A stretch of DNA of 64,000 nucleotides. It comes from Isoperla grammatica. Its lineage: Eukaryota; Arthropoda; Insecta; Plecoptera; Perlodidae. The stretch covers positions 31,677,659-31,741,658 of the forward strand of contig OX246746.1 in NCBI GenBank assembly GCA_945910005.1, read 5' to 3'. Under the pieces are notes generated by a model. It ran no database searches and had not been told where the DNA came from. It worked only from the letters and a program-made list of their open reading frames with translations. Below, in pieces: positions 13,201-23,706 of this stretch. The position numbers were made by a program, and so were the translations under genes. How positions within the stretch are numbered: position 1 is the first letter of the stretch; every line of letters starts with the position of its first letter.

Positions 13201-13392
13201 TTTTTTAAACTTACAACATTGTAATTGTTACGATTTCCATAATTTGATGTAATTATTTTTAAAGAAATTACGTTTGATTCGTCGTGGTTTTATATTCGGA
13301 ACAAGCCATTGCCGGTGAGTTCGATTGAGCTTGCCACGAATCTTCCCAGTATTATTCATACAAACGAAATTACCTCGTTGTTCTTCTACCTT
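7255..13392. other. First part of the large intron, no gene seen
   Basis: AT-rich with short meaningless open frames. A tRNA-like remnant with GGGTTTAGATCCCGC lies near 8340-8365. The palindrome TAGGCCTA occurs at 9868 and 12902. Nothing coding was recognised, including in the 110-codon frame at 9286-9618. Confidence 0.4.
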
Positions 13393-14435
13393 TTGGATGT
13401 GGTTGGTGTGTTAGAAGGGTTCTACCTTGACTTGTTGCCAGGACTCTCTTGTGACACGTGATGTGTTGGGAGGGTTCTTCCTTGTGACACGTGATGTGTT
13501 GGGGGGGTTCCTCCTTGTGACACGTGGTGTGTTGGGAGGGTTCCTCCTTGTGACACGTGGTGTGTTGGGAGGGTTCTTCCTTGTGACACGTGGTGTGTTG
13601 GGAGGGTTCTTCCTTGTGACACGTGGTGTGTTGGGAGGGTTTTTCCTTGTGACACGTGGTGTGTTGGGAGGGTTCTTCCTTGTGACACGTGGTGTGTTGG
13701 GAGGGTTCTTCCTTGTGACACGTGGTGTGTTGGGAGGGTTCTTCCTTGTGACACGTGGTGTGTTGGGAGGGTTCTTCCTTGTGACACGTGGTGTGTTGGG
13801 AGGGTTTTCCTTGTGACACGTGGTGTGTTGGGAGGGTTCTTCCTTGTGACACGTGGTGTGTTGGGAGGGTTCTTCCTTGTGACACGTGGTGTGTTGGGAG
13901 GGTTCTTCCTTGTGACACGTGGTGTGTTGGGAGGGTTCTTCCTTGTGACACGTGGTGTTTTGGGAGGGTTCTTCCTTGTGACACGTGGTGTGTTGGGAGG
14001 GTTCTTCCTTGTGACACGTGGTGTGTTGGGAGGGTTATTCCTTGTGACACGTGGTGTGTTGGGAGGGTTCTTCCTTGTGCACGTGGTGTAGTGGGAGGGT
14101 TCTTCCTTGTGACACGTGGTGTGTTGGGAGGGTTCTTCCTTGTGACACGTGGTGTGTTGGGAGGGTTCTTCCTTGTGACACGTGGTGTGTTGGGAGGGTT
14201 CTTCCTTGTGACACGTGGTGCGTTGGGAGGGTTCTTCCTTTTGACACGTGGTGTGTTGGGAGGGTTCTTCCTTGTGACACGTGGTGTGTTGGGATTGGGA
14301 GGGTTCTTCCTTGTGACACGTGGTGTGTTGGGAGGGTTCTTTCTTGTGACACGTGGTGTGTTGGGAGGGTTCTTCCTTGTGACACGTGGTGTGTTGGGAG
14401 GGTTCTTCCTTGTGACACGTGGTGTAGTGGGAGGG
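13393..14435. repeat. 33-bp minisatellite, about 30 copies, one CACGTG E-box per unit
   Basis: The unit is GGGAGGGTTCTTCCTTGTGA followed by CACGTGGTGTGTT. It runs with few substitutions and occasional indels: a 31-bp unit at about 13795-13825, a dropped base near 14078, and a 6-bp GGGATT insertion near 14291. Because 33 is divisible by 3, open frames of up to 340 codons appear on both strands. They have no other coding features and switch frame at the indels. Every unit contains the palindromic E-box CACGTG. First units are the most diverged (GTGATG instead of GTGGTG). Confidence 0.97.
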
Positions 14436-16061
14436 ATGTCCCATATCGCACCTGTCTTACTGTGTGTGCAACAAACACACCGCGTACAAATGTTTTAGCT
14501 ACGTCTCTTGACCAGCGCAACCGACCGATTCTCTTCGACCTCAACTGTGTTGACAACTTGACAATCACCAGCGCACGTCCAAATTAACCGGACGATCCAC
14601 TTTCATGAAACAAAAATATACGTCTGGTTGGAATATCTGTTTTATAAATTTGTCCCGTCAAGAACTCTACTCTCTTAAATACAATTTCTCGTATTCGCCA
14701 TCTTGGAAAGAGAAGAGGCGCCTGATTGCATGTTTTTGCTCATTAAGAGTAGTTTTTCTAAATACGCCAACAATGATTAACATTACTAAGCGGCCCTATC
14801 TTATTATGATGTATCAATAAACCTAACGTGGCCTTCTCGGAAATAATCAAATTCTTGCTTCAGTCTGATTACATTTCGCAACGGCTCTTGTGCTCATTTC
14901 AGTCACACGGAAACACGAGTGGGACTGAGAAGTCAAGGAACTGAACTGTGTCATCTTCACAATATCTAGACGTTACGTTGATGTAGCCGACAACTATTTG
15001 TCACGCGTTCTCCCCTCTCGACTGTGGTTTATGTAAATTATACTGTTTACAGGGAAGCCCCGTAAGTTATTGCCTTTCAACTTGGTTAACATCGGCAATT
15101 ATTTGAAACAGCAAACGTTTTCGGTAGTAGTAGAAGGGGGGAGGGGGGATCAATTTGAGTATCATTTTTCTAAAACCCCGCCGGATGTAGTCTCGGCTAG
15201 CTGGTCACTTCCCGCCATCTATCGGTCAAGCTTAGGAAATCAATAACCAATGGGGATGAGGGCGAGGACTCTTTTTGGGCCAGGCTAGTGTATAACATCA
15301 CGGTGTCGTTTTCTATTATCGAGCCCCACTTAAAGGTGAATTAACGTAATGAATCTGGTGTGTTGATGAGAGAGTGGATGGAGGTGGTTGCGCGGGTTGC
15401 CGGCAGGTGGCACGGGAGAGCTAGTGGCGGCAAGGATATGAATATATGCAGACGTGAGGGGATGGCCACACTAGTCTCATCGCAGTGCCCGGGTGGAACA
15501 GAACGCACACGTGCGCGCTATAGCCTCGACTATGCATCCATATTACTTACACGTGACCGCATGGCCGGACTAGAAAATTACCTACTAAAATTCTAATTAC
15601 TATAATTGTGGAAAATGTTCATCAAATAAAAATATATTTACATTTCTATCTTAGTGTAAGTTATGTAAAAAGCCTAGTGAATTCTATTATTTACGGCATA
15701 ATTGCCTAATACATTTAGTGTGTTTTCGAGAGCATAAAGTTTCAATTGAGCGTCTAGTTCACCTGTGTAGGAAGTCCGGCAATGCGCAGAGATATATTCT
15801 GTAAGTATCTCAGACCATTCTGTCGTGTGATGCAGTTTGGACCAACACTTCTTTGCCCAAACGCAACTGTACCCATTCCATAAAACAACATTTTTTATAA
15901 GGTTACTTCCATTACATTGGGGTTAAAAGGTAATTAAAAAAAAATATATGAAACCTATCTAAACTTTGTGTTTTTAGTAAGCTTTTAATTTTAACTTTAA
16001 TTTTAACCGTGTTGTAGTGTGAACAGTTATGTAATTTGTATCACTGCAATGAAAACCTTTT
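14436..16061. other. Intronic stretch, no gene seen
   Basis: Mixed composition with a G-rich tract near 15137-15149 and a GC-richer patch at 15370-15560. Open frames here are under 80 codons and have no recognisable domain. Confidence 0.4.
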
Positions 16062-16250
16062 GCGATGGCTCATGCGGTTGTGGCGTAAGTCCTAAGCGTA
16101 TGACACCTAGAGACATGGGTTCGAATCCCGCATAAGTAATTACCTTGTTTCAATAATAATTCTTCATCTTCATATTATATCACCATGCACTCATCGTCTC
16201 GAATAGCATGACATCAATAATATATACGTAGACCAACAGGAACCATCGTT
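16062..16250 (+). mobile_element. tRNA-derived SINE-like element, family 1
   Basis: The tRNA-like head GATGGCTCATGCGGTTGTGG leads to a B box GGTTCGAATCC at 16118-16128. The body contains ATATTATATCACC and CACTCATCGTCTCGAATAGC, matching the body of the elements at 3655 and 39402. Boundaries are approximate. It is not a tRNA gene, since no standard anticodon arm can be drawn. Confidence 0.65.
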
Positions 16251-17267
16251 ATTATTACAATGAATTTTAAGTCTAGAATCTTTAATCTTGTCTACAGCAA
16301 TTTGTGTTATTACTTTCATGTAAGATAAAAATGAATGGGTCCCAGTTAGAACGCATGCGGCACGGTAGGCAGGGGGGTGAGCCGGCCCATATTTACATAG
16401 TTAGCGAGCGGGCCCGAGGGGCAACGCTATGGTCAGTTGATTAGTGGCCCTGCATCGTCCCTAGGGGCCAGAGACGTCGCTTCCCTCGCCGTCCGGACGA
16501 CATAGCTGCACGGTGTGATGATTGCTCGCTACTTTTAAACTGTTAGCAGCCTACTACGGTTTAATCTCTTGCAACGAGCTAGTTCCGAAAACATCCGTCG
16601 CGTTTGATTAACTAGTGTGTGCGTAATACGCCCAACGCCAGCGCGGAGTCTCACTACTGTTAAAACTTCGCAAAATTAACGTGGTGAACTTTTAGTAATA
16701 TCTTCAGAATGCTACACTGTATTGAAAAAGTAGTTTTACCAGCACACTATTAGTTCCGTAGAAACTAAACATTGGGTTAAAAAAGTTTCGAAATAATGTT
16801 ATTCTTATGGTTATTATTTTGGAAGCCAATTAAAGAATTGATAATTAGTCGTATTTAAAAATGCCAACCGTAGCTTTCTGACTTCAATAGATCAAATGTT
16901 GTTAATCCAGTGTTTAGTACTTACCGAACTGAGCGGGGTCAGTAACCAAGCTGTTTTAATATTATTTAGCTGAACACCTTTGATGCACGCGGCTAGAATA
17001 CAGCATTTAAGACTTTAAAGTAGCCTATATGTCAAGGATTTGGAAAGAAGTGTACTTACTTAATGCTACAATATTTCTATTGTTGTAATTACGGTTTTTG
17101 TTTTAATTACTAATGAATCATTCTACCACTCTGATTGCAATATTTTAAACATTCAGCACATAGTGTGAAGTGCTTACAAAACACACAGTTTCTTGAGATA
17201 TGATTTATAGCATTCTTGAGATATGATTTAAAAAAGGTAATTTTGCGCGGGTTTAATACTTATATTA
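16251..17267. other. Intronic stretch, no gene seen
   Basis: A GC-rich patch at 16360-16640 lies in otherwise AT-rich sequence. Nothing recognisable was found apart from a short direct repeat of TTCTTGAGATATGATTTA near 17190-17230, just before the minisatellite. Confidence 0.4.
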
Positions 17268-18860
17268 CCCAGACAGTACCTGATAGTACTCACACAGTAC
17301 CCAGACAGTACCTGATAGTACTCACACAGTATCCAGACAGTACCTGATAGTACTCACACAGTATCCAGACAATACCTGATAGTACTCACACAGTATCCAG
17401 ATAGTACCTGCTAGTACTCACACAGTATCCAGACAGTACCTGCTAGTACTCACACAGTACCCAGACAGTACCTGATAGTACTCACACAGTATCCAGACAC
17501 TACCTGATAGTACTCACACAGTATCCAGACAGTACCCAGACAGTACCTGCTAGTACCCACACAGTACCCAGACAGTACCTGCTAGTACCCACACAGTATC
17601 CAGACAGTACCTGCTAGTACTCACACAGTACCCAGACAGTACCTGATAGTACTCACACAGTACCCAGACAGTACCTGCTAGTACCCACACAGTATCCAGA
17701 CAGTACCTAATAGTACCCACACAGTACCCAGACAGTACCTGCTAGTACCCACACAGTATCCAGACAGTACCTGCTAGTACTCACACAGTACCCAGACAGT
17801 ACCTGATAGTACTCACACAGTACCCAGACAGTACCTGCTAGTACCCACACAGTATCCAGACAGTACCTGATAGTACTCACACAGTATCCAGACAGTACCT
17901 GATAGTACTCACACAGTATCCAGACAGTACCTGATAGTACTCACACAGTACCCAGACAGTACCTGATAGTACTCACACAGTATCCAGACTCTACCTGATA
18001 GTACTCACACAGTATCCAGACACTACCTGATAGTACTCACACAGTATCCAGACAGTACCTGATAGTACTCACACAGTATCCAGACAGTACCTGATAGTAC
18101 TCCGACAGTATCCAGACAGTACCTGATAGTACCCATACAGTACCCAGACAGTACCTGATAGTACTCACACAGTATCCAGACAGTACCTGATAGTACTCAC
18201 ACAGTATCCAGACAGTACCTGATAGTACTCACACAGTATCCAGACAGTACCTGATAGTACTCACACAGTATCCAGACAGTACCTGATAGTACCCACATAG
18301 TACCCAGACAGTGCCTGATAGTACCCACACAGTATCCAGACAGTGCCTAATAGTACCCACACAGTACCCAGACAGTACCCAGACAGTAAATGCTAGTACC
18401 CACATAGTACCCAGACAGTGCCTGCTAGTACCCATACAGTACCCAGACAGTACCTGATAGTACCCACACAGTACCCAGACGGTACCTGATAGTACCCACA
18501 CAGTACCCACACAGTACCCAGACAGTACCCAGACAGTACCTGCTAGTACCCACACAGTACCCAGACAGTACCTGCTAGTACCCACACAGTACCCAGACAG
18601 TACCTGCTAGTACCCACACAGTACCCAGACACTACCTGATAGTACTCTAACAGTACCCAGACAGTACCTGCTAGTACCCACACAGTACCCAGACAGTACC
18701 TGCTAGTACCCACACAGTACCCAGACACTACCTGATAGTACTCTAACAGTACCCAGACAGTACCTGCTAGTACCCACACAGTACCCAGACAGTACCTGCT
18801 AGTACCCACACAGTACCCAGACAGTACCTGCTAGTACCCAGACAGTACCCAGACAGTACA
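17268..18860. repeat. 32-bp minisatellite, about 50 copies in two variant classes
   Basis: The unit is TATCCAGACAGTACCTGATA followed by GTACTCACACAG. Two variant types segregate: GATAGTACTCACACAGTATC dominates up to about 18290, and GCTAGTACCCACACAGTACC dominates after about 18300, with mixed blocks at 17530-17860. A three-unit (96-bp) higher-order repeat marked by the rare CTACCTGATAGTACTCTAAC occurs at about 18631 and 18727. Open frames on the - strand (18229-18585, 18543-18809) are repeat by-products. Confidence 0.97.
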
Positions 18861-21587
18861 TTTGTTTCAATAGATCGATTGTTGTCGAGTTATCGTGACA
18901 GTTGATTCACACTTTGAAGTCGAAATATGATCGATGTTAGATCAGTCCTGTTCGTATAACTATACGTTGGTTCTTAACACGTGTACGGATGTATAGTGAT
19001 CCCCACTGAGGACGTAGAATCGTCTCGAAAGATATTTAATAACAATTTATGTACTGTGCAGTGTGCATGCTTGTTTAAATTTAATTGCTCGCATTATAGA
19101 CCGTGCAGGTTCTAAAGTATTTCTGGAATGAGTTTTTCGCTGTAATTGTTTTATAATTGTTGGTAATTAGAGTATAGAGCAAATATCTCTATAAATACAA
19201 GATCATCTGATAATAAACATTTTTAAACTCGTTAAGTGTGTAAATTTCATACGAGTAGAATTTTGGTCCCATGAAGACTTGTTAAAATTCATTGAGGAAT
19301 TATATGTTCGTATTTACACATTCTAGTAAGCAAGTTCATTTAGGTGTAATCTGATGGCAGTTGAGAAGCTCACAGACTTTCTGTGGGGTGGGATTAATAT
19401 TTGTTTGGATGTATTATTTCATTGTGCGCTATTGAAGCCATCTACTTTAGCAACCTATTTTGTTAGACAACATCAATTATTATAAGATGCACACAGTAGT
19501 CGCTATAGTTGTTTGAGATGTTTGTTCAAATGACTTGGATAATTTCCTGTTCTCATTTTCGTTCTGTCTCGTAGGGAAGAAAAATATAGAAATTATTCCA
19601 AGACCAGTGACCTTGCCAAGAAAAACATTAAAATATCTCAAAACGTCTTCGAGATGATAAATGTACCTCGAATGTATGGTGGTTTTATGTTAATGTATTT
19701 CAGTTTCAATTAACGGGTTTCTCTAATTATGCTGTGGAGGTCCGGTTAGGGTTCCTAGTTTTGATTAAAATTATCTACGTGTATAGTTTTGCCACATCCA
19801 GAACCTTAGTTTGAATTCATTCATACATACCGTAAAGTACACAAGCGGTAGTTCATAAGAGTAAATAAATAGAAGGTGTAATATTATAATCAAAATCCTA
19901 TTTTCTCCTTTTTACAAATAAATAAATAATGTGGTTAGTTAGGTTTGTTTTAGAATTGATTTTTTTAACAACCGCCCGTAGCTTATGTGTTATTCAAAAA
20001 TCAATAATAATGAAAATTAATTAACATAATTTGTGTTATCCTAACCACTTCATTTAAAAACTTTGTTTCATGGTCTTTAGTTCTTGCAAACATGTAGACC
20101 TACAATGCCCAACATATAGTTGTAAGTCAAGGGTCGGACAGAACATGTTATTTACCGATTAACTACTTTCCTGTACTCACCCGGTTATTTTTGTGGCCTC
20201 ACCCAATTTTCTGACCAACAGGCAAATAACGAGCATTAACCATATCATATAAACAATCAGTGCAGAAGAGTTATTAGAGTAAATACGCTTCTCACCATCT
20301 ACCCTCCTACCGTATACACTGTAAAATTTTACATTTTTTTTCTTTACAATCTTCTGGAACTGTTGTCTGTCGATATGATATTGGCATATGTAAACAGTGT
20401 TGGGACCATCATAGCAAGAAGGCAAATAATACAGTGTACAATGCCCACCCCCCCCCCCCCTGAATATCATGCTAATATCAATGGAGTGGCTATAGGTAAC
20501 AAAAACAGATTGTATATTTTTATTATCTTTGCACCTTTCTTAATTCTAATATTCTCGCTGTAAGATGTTGACGATAAAACATAATATAATTTGAGTAATA
20601 ATCTCGAAATCTACCTATGTGTAAGTAGGCTACATATACATATTTTACAACCTTGCGTACATTCCTTCACGCTTTTTGCCACGGCCTCCTGAGTTTCTTG
20701 GCTCCTAACGCGGATCCGGATTTTGGTCAATGTATACAGCTCAGTTCCCGGTGATAACGAAAAGTATCCCTCTGCAATATTTAAGTTTGGTCTGTCCCTC
20801 TTGGCCGTGTTCGGAGCTGATAGGTTTGTCTGTGACGCTGTCCGACTCGAATCTCCGCTTGTCACCGTTCGACTTGGTTCACGATTTTGATGACGATGCC
20901 CCATTCTTGGCGCGAGGTGTAGATGTCGCTGTAATGATGGTAGAAGCCCATCTTAGCTGCTCGTTAAGACGGCTTCCTGACAGCCGGCAGTTGGGCCTCG
21001 GGAGCTCAGATACAGCCAGCCAGCCAGCAGAGAAGAGGGAGTAGAGAGGAATAAGTCAAGAGAGAGAGTGAGAAATGGAGCGGCAATGGGCGCAAGACGC
21101 GTTTGGCTCCGCCCATCGCTGATAACTCTCCCTCCCCCTCATCTCCCTATCCGCGGGCAAACCTCATCATCACTACGTATGCGGGTAATTGACTCGACCG
21201 AGCACACAGTACATACATACACGGATCCCGGGACTTTTCTGCACCAATGTGAAATCTCCATCATAGGCTATTAGTATTGGGTTTACACTACATACGATTC
21301 CATGCCCGGTTGGAATATTCGATACAATTCATAGCAAATAACCCCAAGCTTAGAAGAGTGGGTGTTTGACGCATTTTAAATCGCGATGTTGACATTTAAG
21401 CTCACAAATCCTAATAAAGCAGTAAACGTTTGTTGATTTATGGTTATACTCTTCAAATTAAGGAAAGGATAAATAGTTAAAACAATACCTATTTATTCCT
21501 TATAGGGGCCGCGTTCTGTGAAACAACGAGAACCCATTGATCGAGGCTCTAACTTAAAGGAAACACACTTCACATGAAGTGAAGGTC
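18861..21587. other. Intronic stretch, no gene seen
   Basis: AT-rich up to 20640. A GC-richer, pyrimidine- and purine-tract-rich region at 20680-21250 contains CCAGCCAGCCAGC, GAGAGAGAG and GCTCCGCCCAT (GC-box-like). It could be an alternative promoter or 5' UTR of the POU gene, but no start site or donor could be argued convincingly. A 13-base C run lies at 20448-20460. Confidence 0.35.
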
Positions 21588-22900
21588 CAACATAAAATGA
21601 AAACACTTAACATGGAAATAGTGAGTGGTGGGGGTGCCGGTCCGACATATAAAATGAAAACACTTAACATGGAAATAGTGAGTGGTGGGGGTGCCGGTCC
21701 AACATATAAAATGAAAACACTTAACATGGAAATAATGAGTGGTGGGGGTGCCGGTCCGACATATAAAATGAAAACACTTAACATGGAAATAGTGGGTGGT
21801 GGGGGTGCCGGTCCGACATATAAAATGAAAACACTTAACATGGAAATAGTGAGTGGTGGGGGTGCCGGTCCGACATATAAAATGAAAACACTTAACATGG
21901 AAATAGTGAGTGGTGGGGGTGCCGGTCCAACATATAAAATGAAAACACTTAACATGGAAATAGTGAGTGGTGGGGGTGCCGGTCCAACATATAAAATGAA
22001 AACACTTAACATGGAAATAGTGAGTGGTGGGGGTGCCGGTCCAACATATAAAATGAAAACACTTAACATGGAAATAGTGAGTGGTGGGGGTGCCGGTCCA
22101 ACATATAAAATGAAAACACTTAACATGGAAATAGTGAGTGGTGGGGGTGCCGGTCCAACATATAAAATGAAAACACTTAACATGGAAATAGTGGGTGGTG
22201 GGGGTGCCGGTCCAACATATAAAATGAAAACACTTAACATGGAAATAGTGGGTGGTGGGGGTGCCGGTCCAACATATAAAATGAAAACACTTAACATGGA
22301 AATAGTGGGTGGTGGGGGTGCCGGTCCAACATATAAAATGAAAACACTTAACATGGAAATAGTGAGTGGTGGGGGTGTCGGTCCAACATATAAAATGAAA
22401 ACACTTAACATGGAAATAGTGGGTGGTGGGGGTGCCGGTCCAACATATAAAATGAAAACACTTAACATGGAAATAGTGGGTGGTGGGGGTGCCGGTCCAA
22501 CATATAAAATGAAAACACTTAACATGGAAATAGTGGGTGGTGGGGGTGCCGGTCCAACATATAAAATGAAAACACTTAACATGGAAATAGTGGGTGGTGG
22601 GGGTGCCGGTCCAACATATAAAATGAAAACACTTAACATGGAAATAGTGAGTGGTGGGGGTGCCGGTCCAACATATAAAATGAAAACACTTAACATGGAA
22701 ATAGTGAGTGGTGGGGGTGCCGGTCCAACATATAAAATGAAAACACTTAACATGGAAATAGTGAGTGGTGGGGGTGCCGGTCCAACATATAAAATGAAAA
22801 CACTTAACATGGAAATAGTGAGTGGTGGGGGTGCCGGTCCAACATATAAAATGAAAACAACTAACATGGAAATAATGAATGGTGGGGGCACCTTAAATGA
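21588..22900. repeat. 57-bp minisatellite, about 23 near-identical copies
   Basis: The unit is AAAATGAAAACACTTAACAT, then GGAAATAGTGAGTGGTGGGG and GTGCCGGTCCAACATAT. Variants are GTGAGTGG versus GTGGGTGG and TCCGACAT versus TCCAACAT. The GACAT form is confined to the first five or so units and the GTGGG form is clustered in the middle. As 57 is a multiple of 3, both strands are open throughout: 445 codons on + and 467 on -. The + frame repeats a 19-residue unit starting KMKTLNMEIV. The - frame repeats a hydrophobic, Pro-rich unit. I treat both as repeat by-products. Confidence 0.97.
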
Positions 22901-23559
22901 AAACAGAACATGGTGAATGGTGAATAGTGGGCCAAAAATTACAAAAATTAAATACATTTCCCATTTTTTTTTATAAATGAAAAATATATAATAATAGCAA
23001 CAGAATAATAATAATTACGATTTACGATATGTATTTCTGGGGATCAGGGTGTGAGGGTGCGTTAAAATATATGCGCCAATTTCCGTTGGCCAGTTATAGC
23101 GCTTTATTCTGGCACCGTCCTCTTTCTTTTCCCCCGTGATTCTCCGCGTTTACGAAATAATTTGCAGCTGTCCAGTTGTGCGAGATGTGTTTCGCATTCT
23201 TGCGCGGGTGCTCAGAATCGCGCGACGCTCTTTTGTTATCCTCGCATTGAGCCGCTGTGTTTACATACGAAGCCTCGCTTCATCGTTGTAGTACGAACTC
23301 TCTCGGCTTCGGAGAATCCGTCGCAGCGCCTCACGTTATAAGTGAGAAAATACAAACACACAAACAACACCACAAATATAACAATCTTGGCTTAGAAGTT
23401 TTAATACAAGGAGCTTTGTTAGAGCAGATGCTTCGCCCGTTTAATGAAACAAATGCGTAATTCTAGTAGAGAGATGTTCATTGTTAGTGTTTTGATAAAC
23501 TTGAAAATAAAACGTGTATGTATTTTTTACGGTCAGATTTATCAATATAAAGGCATACC
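22901..23559. other. Intronic stretch, no gene seen
   Basis: The last decayed minisatellite unit is followed by AT-rich sequence and a moderately GC-rich patch at 23060-23340. No coding region was recognised. Confidence 0.4.
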
Positions 23560-23706
23560 CACAATTGTCGGTATCGGGATCGCAGTCGCAATGCGGAAAC
23601 TGTGAACGAGTTAACTTACATAGTTCTTACGGACTTCTTCACAACTAAATCGTAATGTACGATTGCGAACCCGATCACGATTACGATCACGATGCCGACA
23701 ATTGTG
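23560..23706. mobile_element. 147-bp MITE-like imperfect inverted repeat
   Basis: The left end CACAATTGTCGGTATCGGGA and the reverse complement of the right end, CACAATTGTCGGCATCGTGA, match over about 35-40 bp with mismatches. Internally both arms carry reiterated GATCG/CGATCAC-like words. There is no ORF and no clear target-site duplication. It is probably a small non-autonomous DNA transposon or a palindromic satellite monomer. Confidence 0.6.

Noticed and set aside
13370..14587. Long open frames on both strands (up to 340 codons)
   Set aside because: They are translations of the 33-bp minisatellite, switch frame at indels, exist in several frames at once and have no non-repeat coding sequence.
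13393..18860. CRISPR-like regular arrays
   Set aside because: There are no unique spacers between repeats; these are contiguous minisatellites in a eukaryotic intron.
20611..21044. Overlapping frames of 97 and 104 codons in a GC-richer patch
   Set aside because: They lie on opposite strands and neither shows a motif. The patch might be regulatory but no coding call is supportable.
21554..22957. 467- and 445-codon overlapping frames
   Set aside because: Both follow from a 57-bp period without stops. No splice, start context or domain supports a gene.
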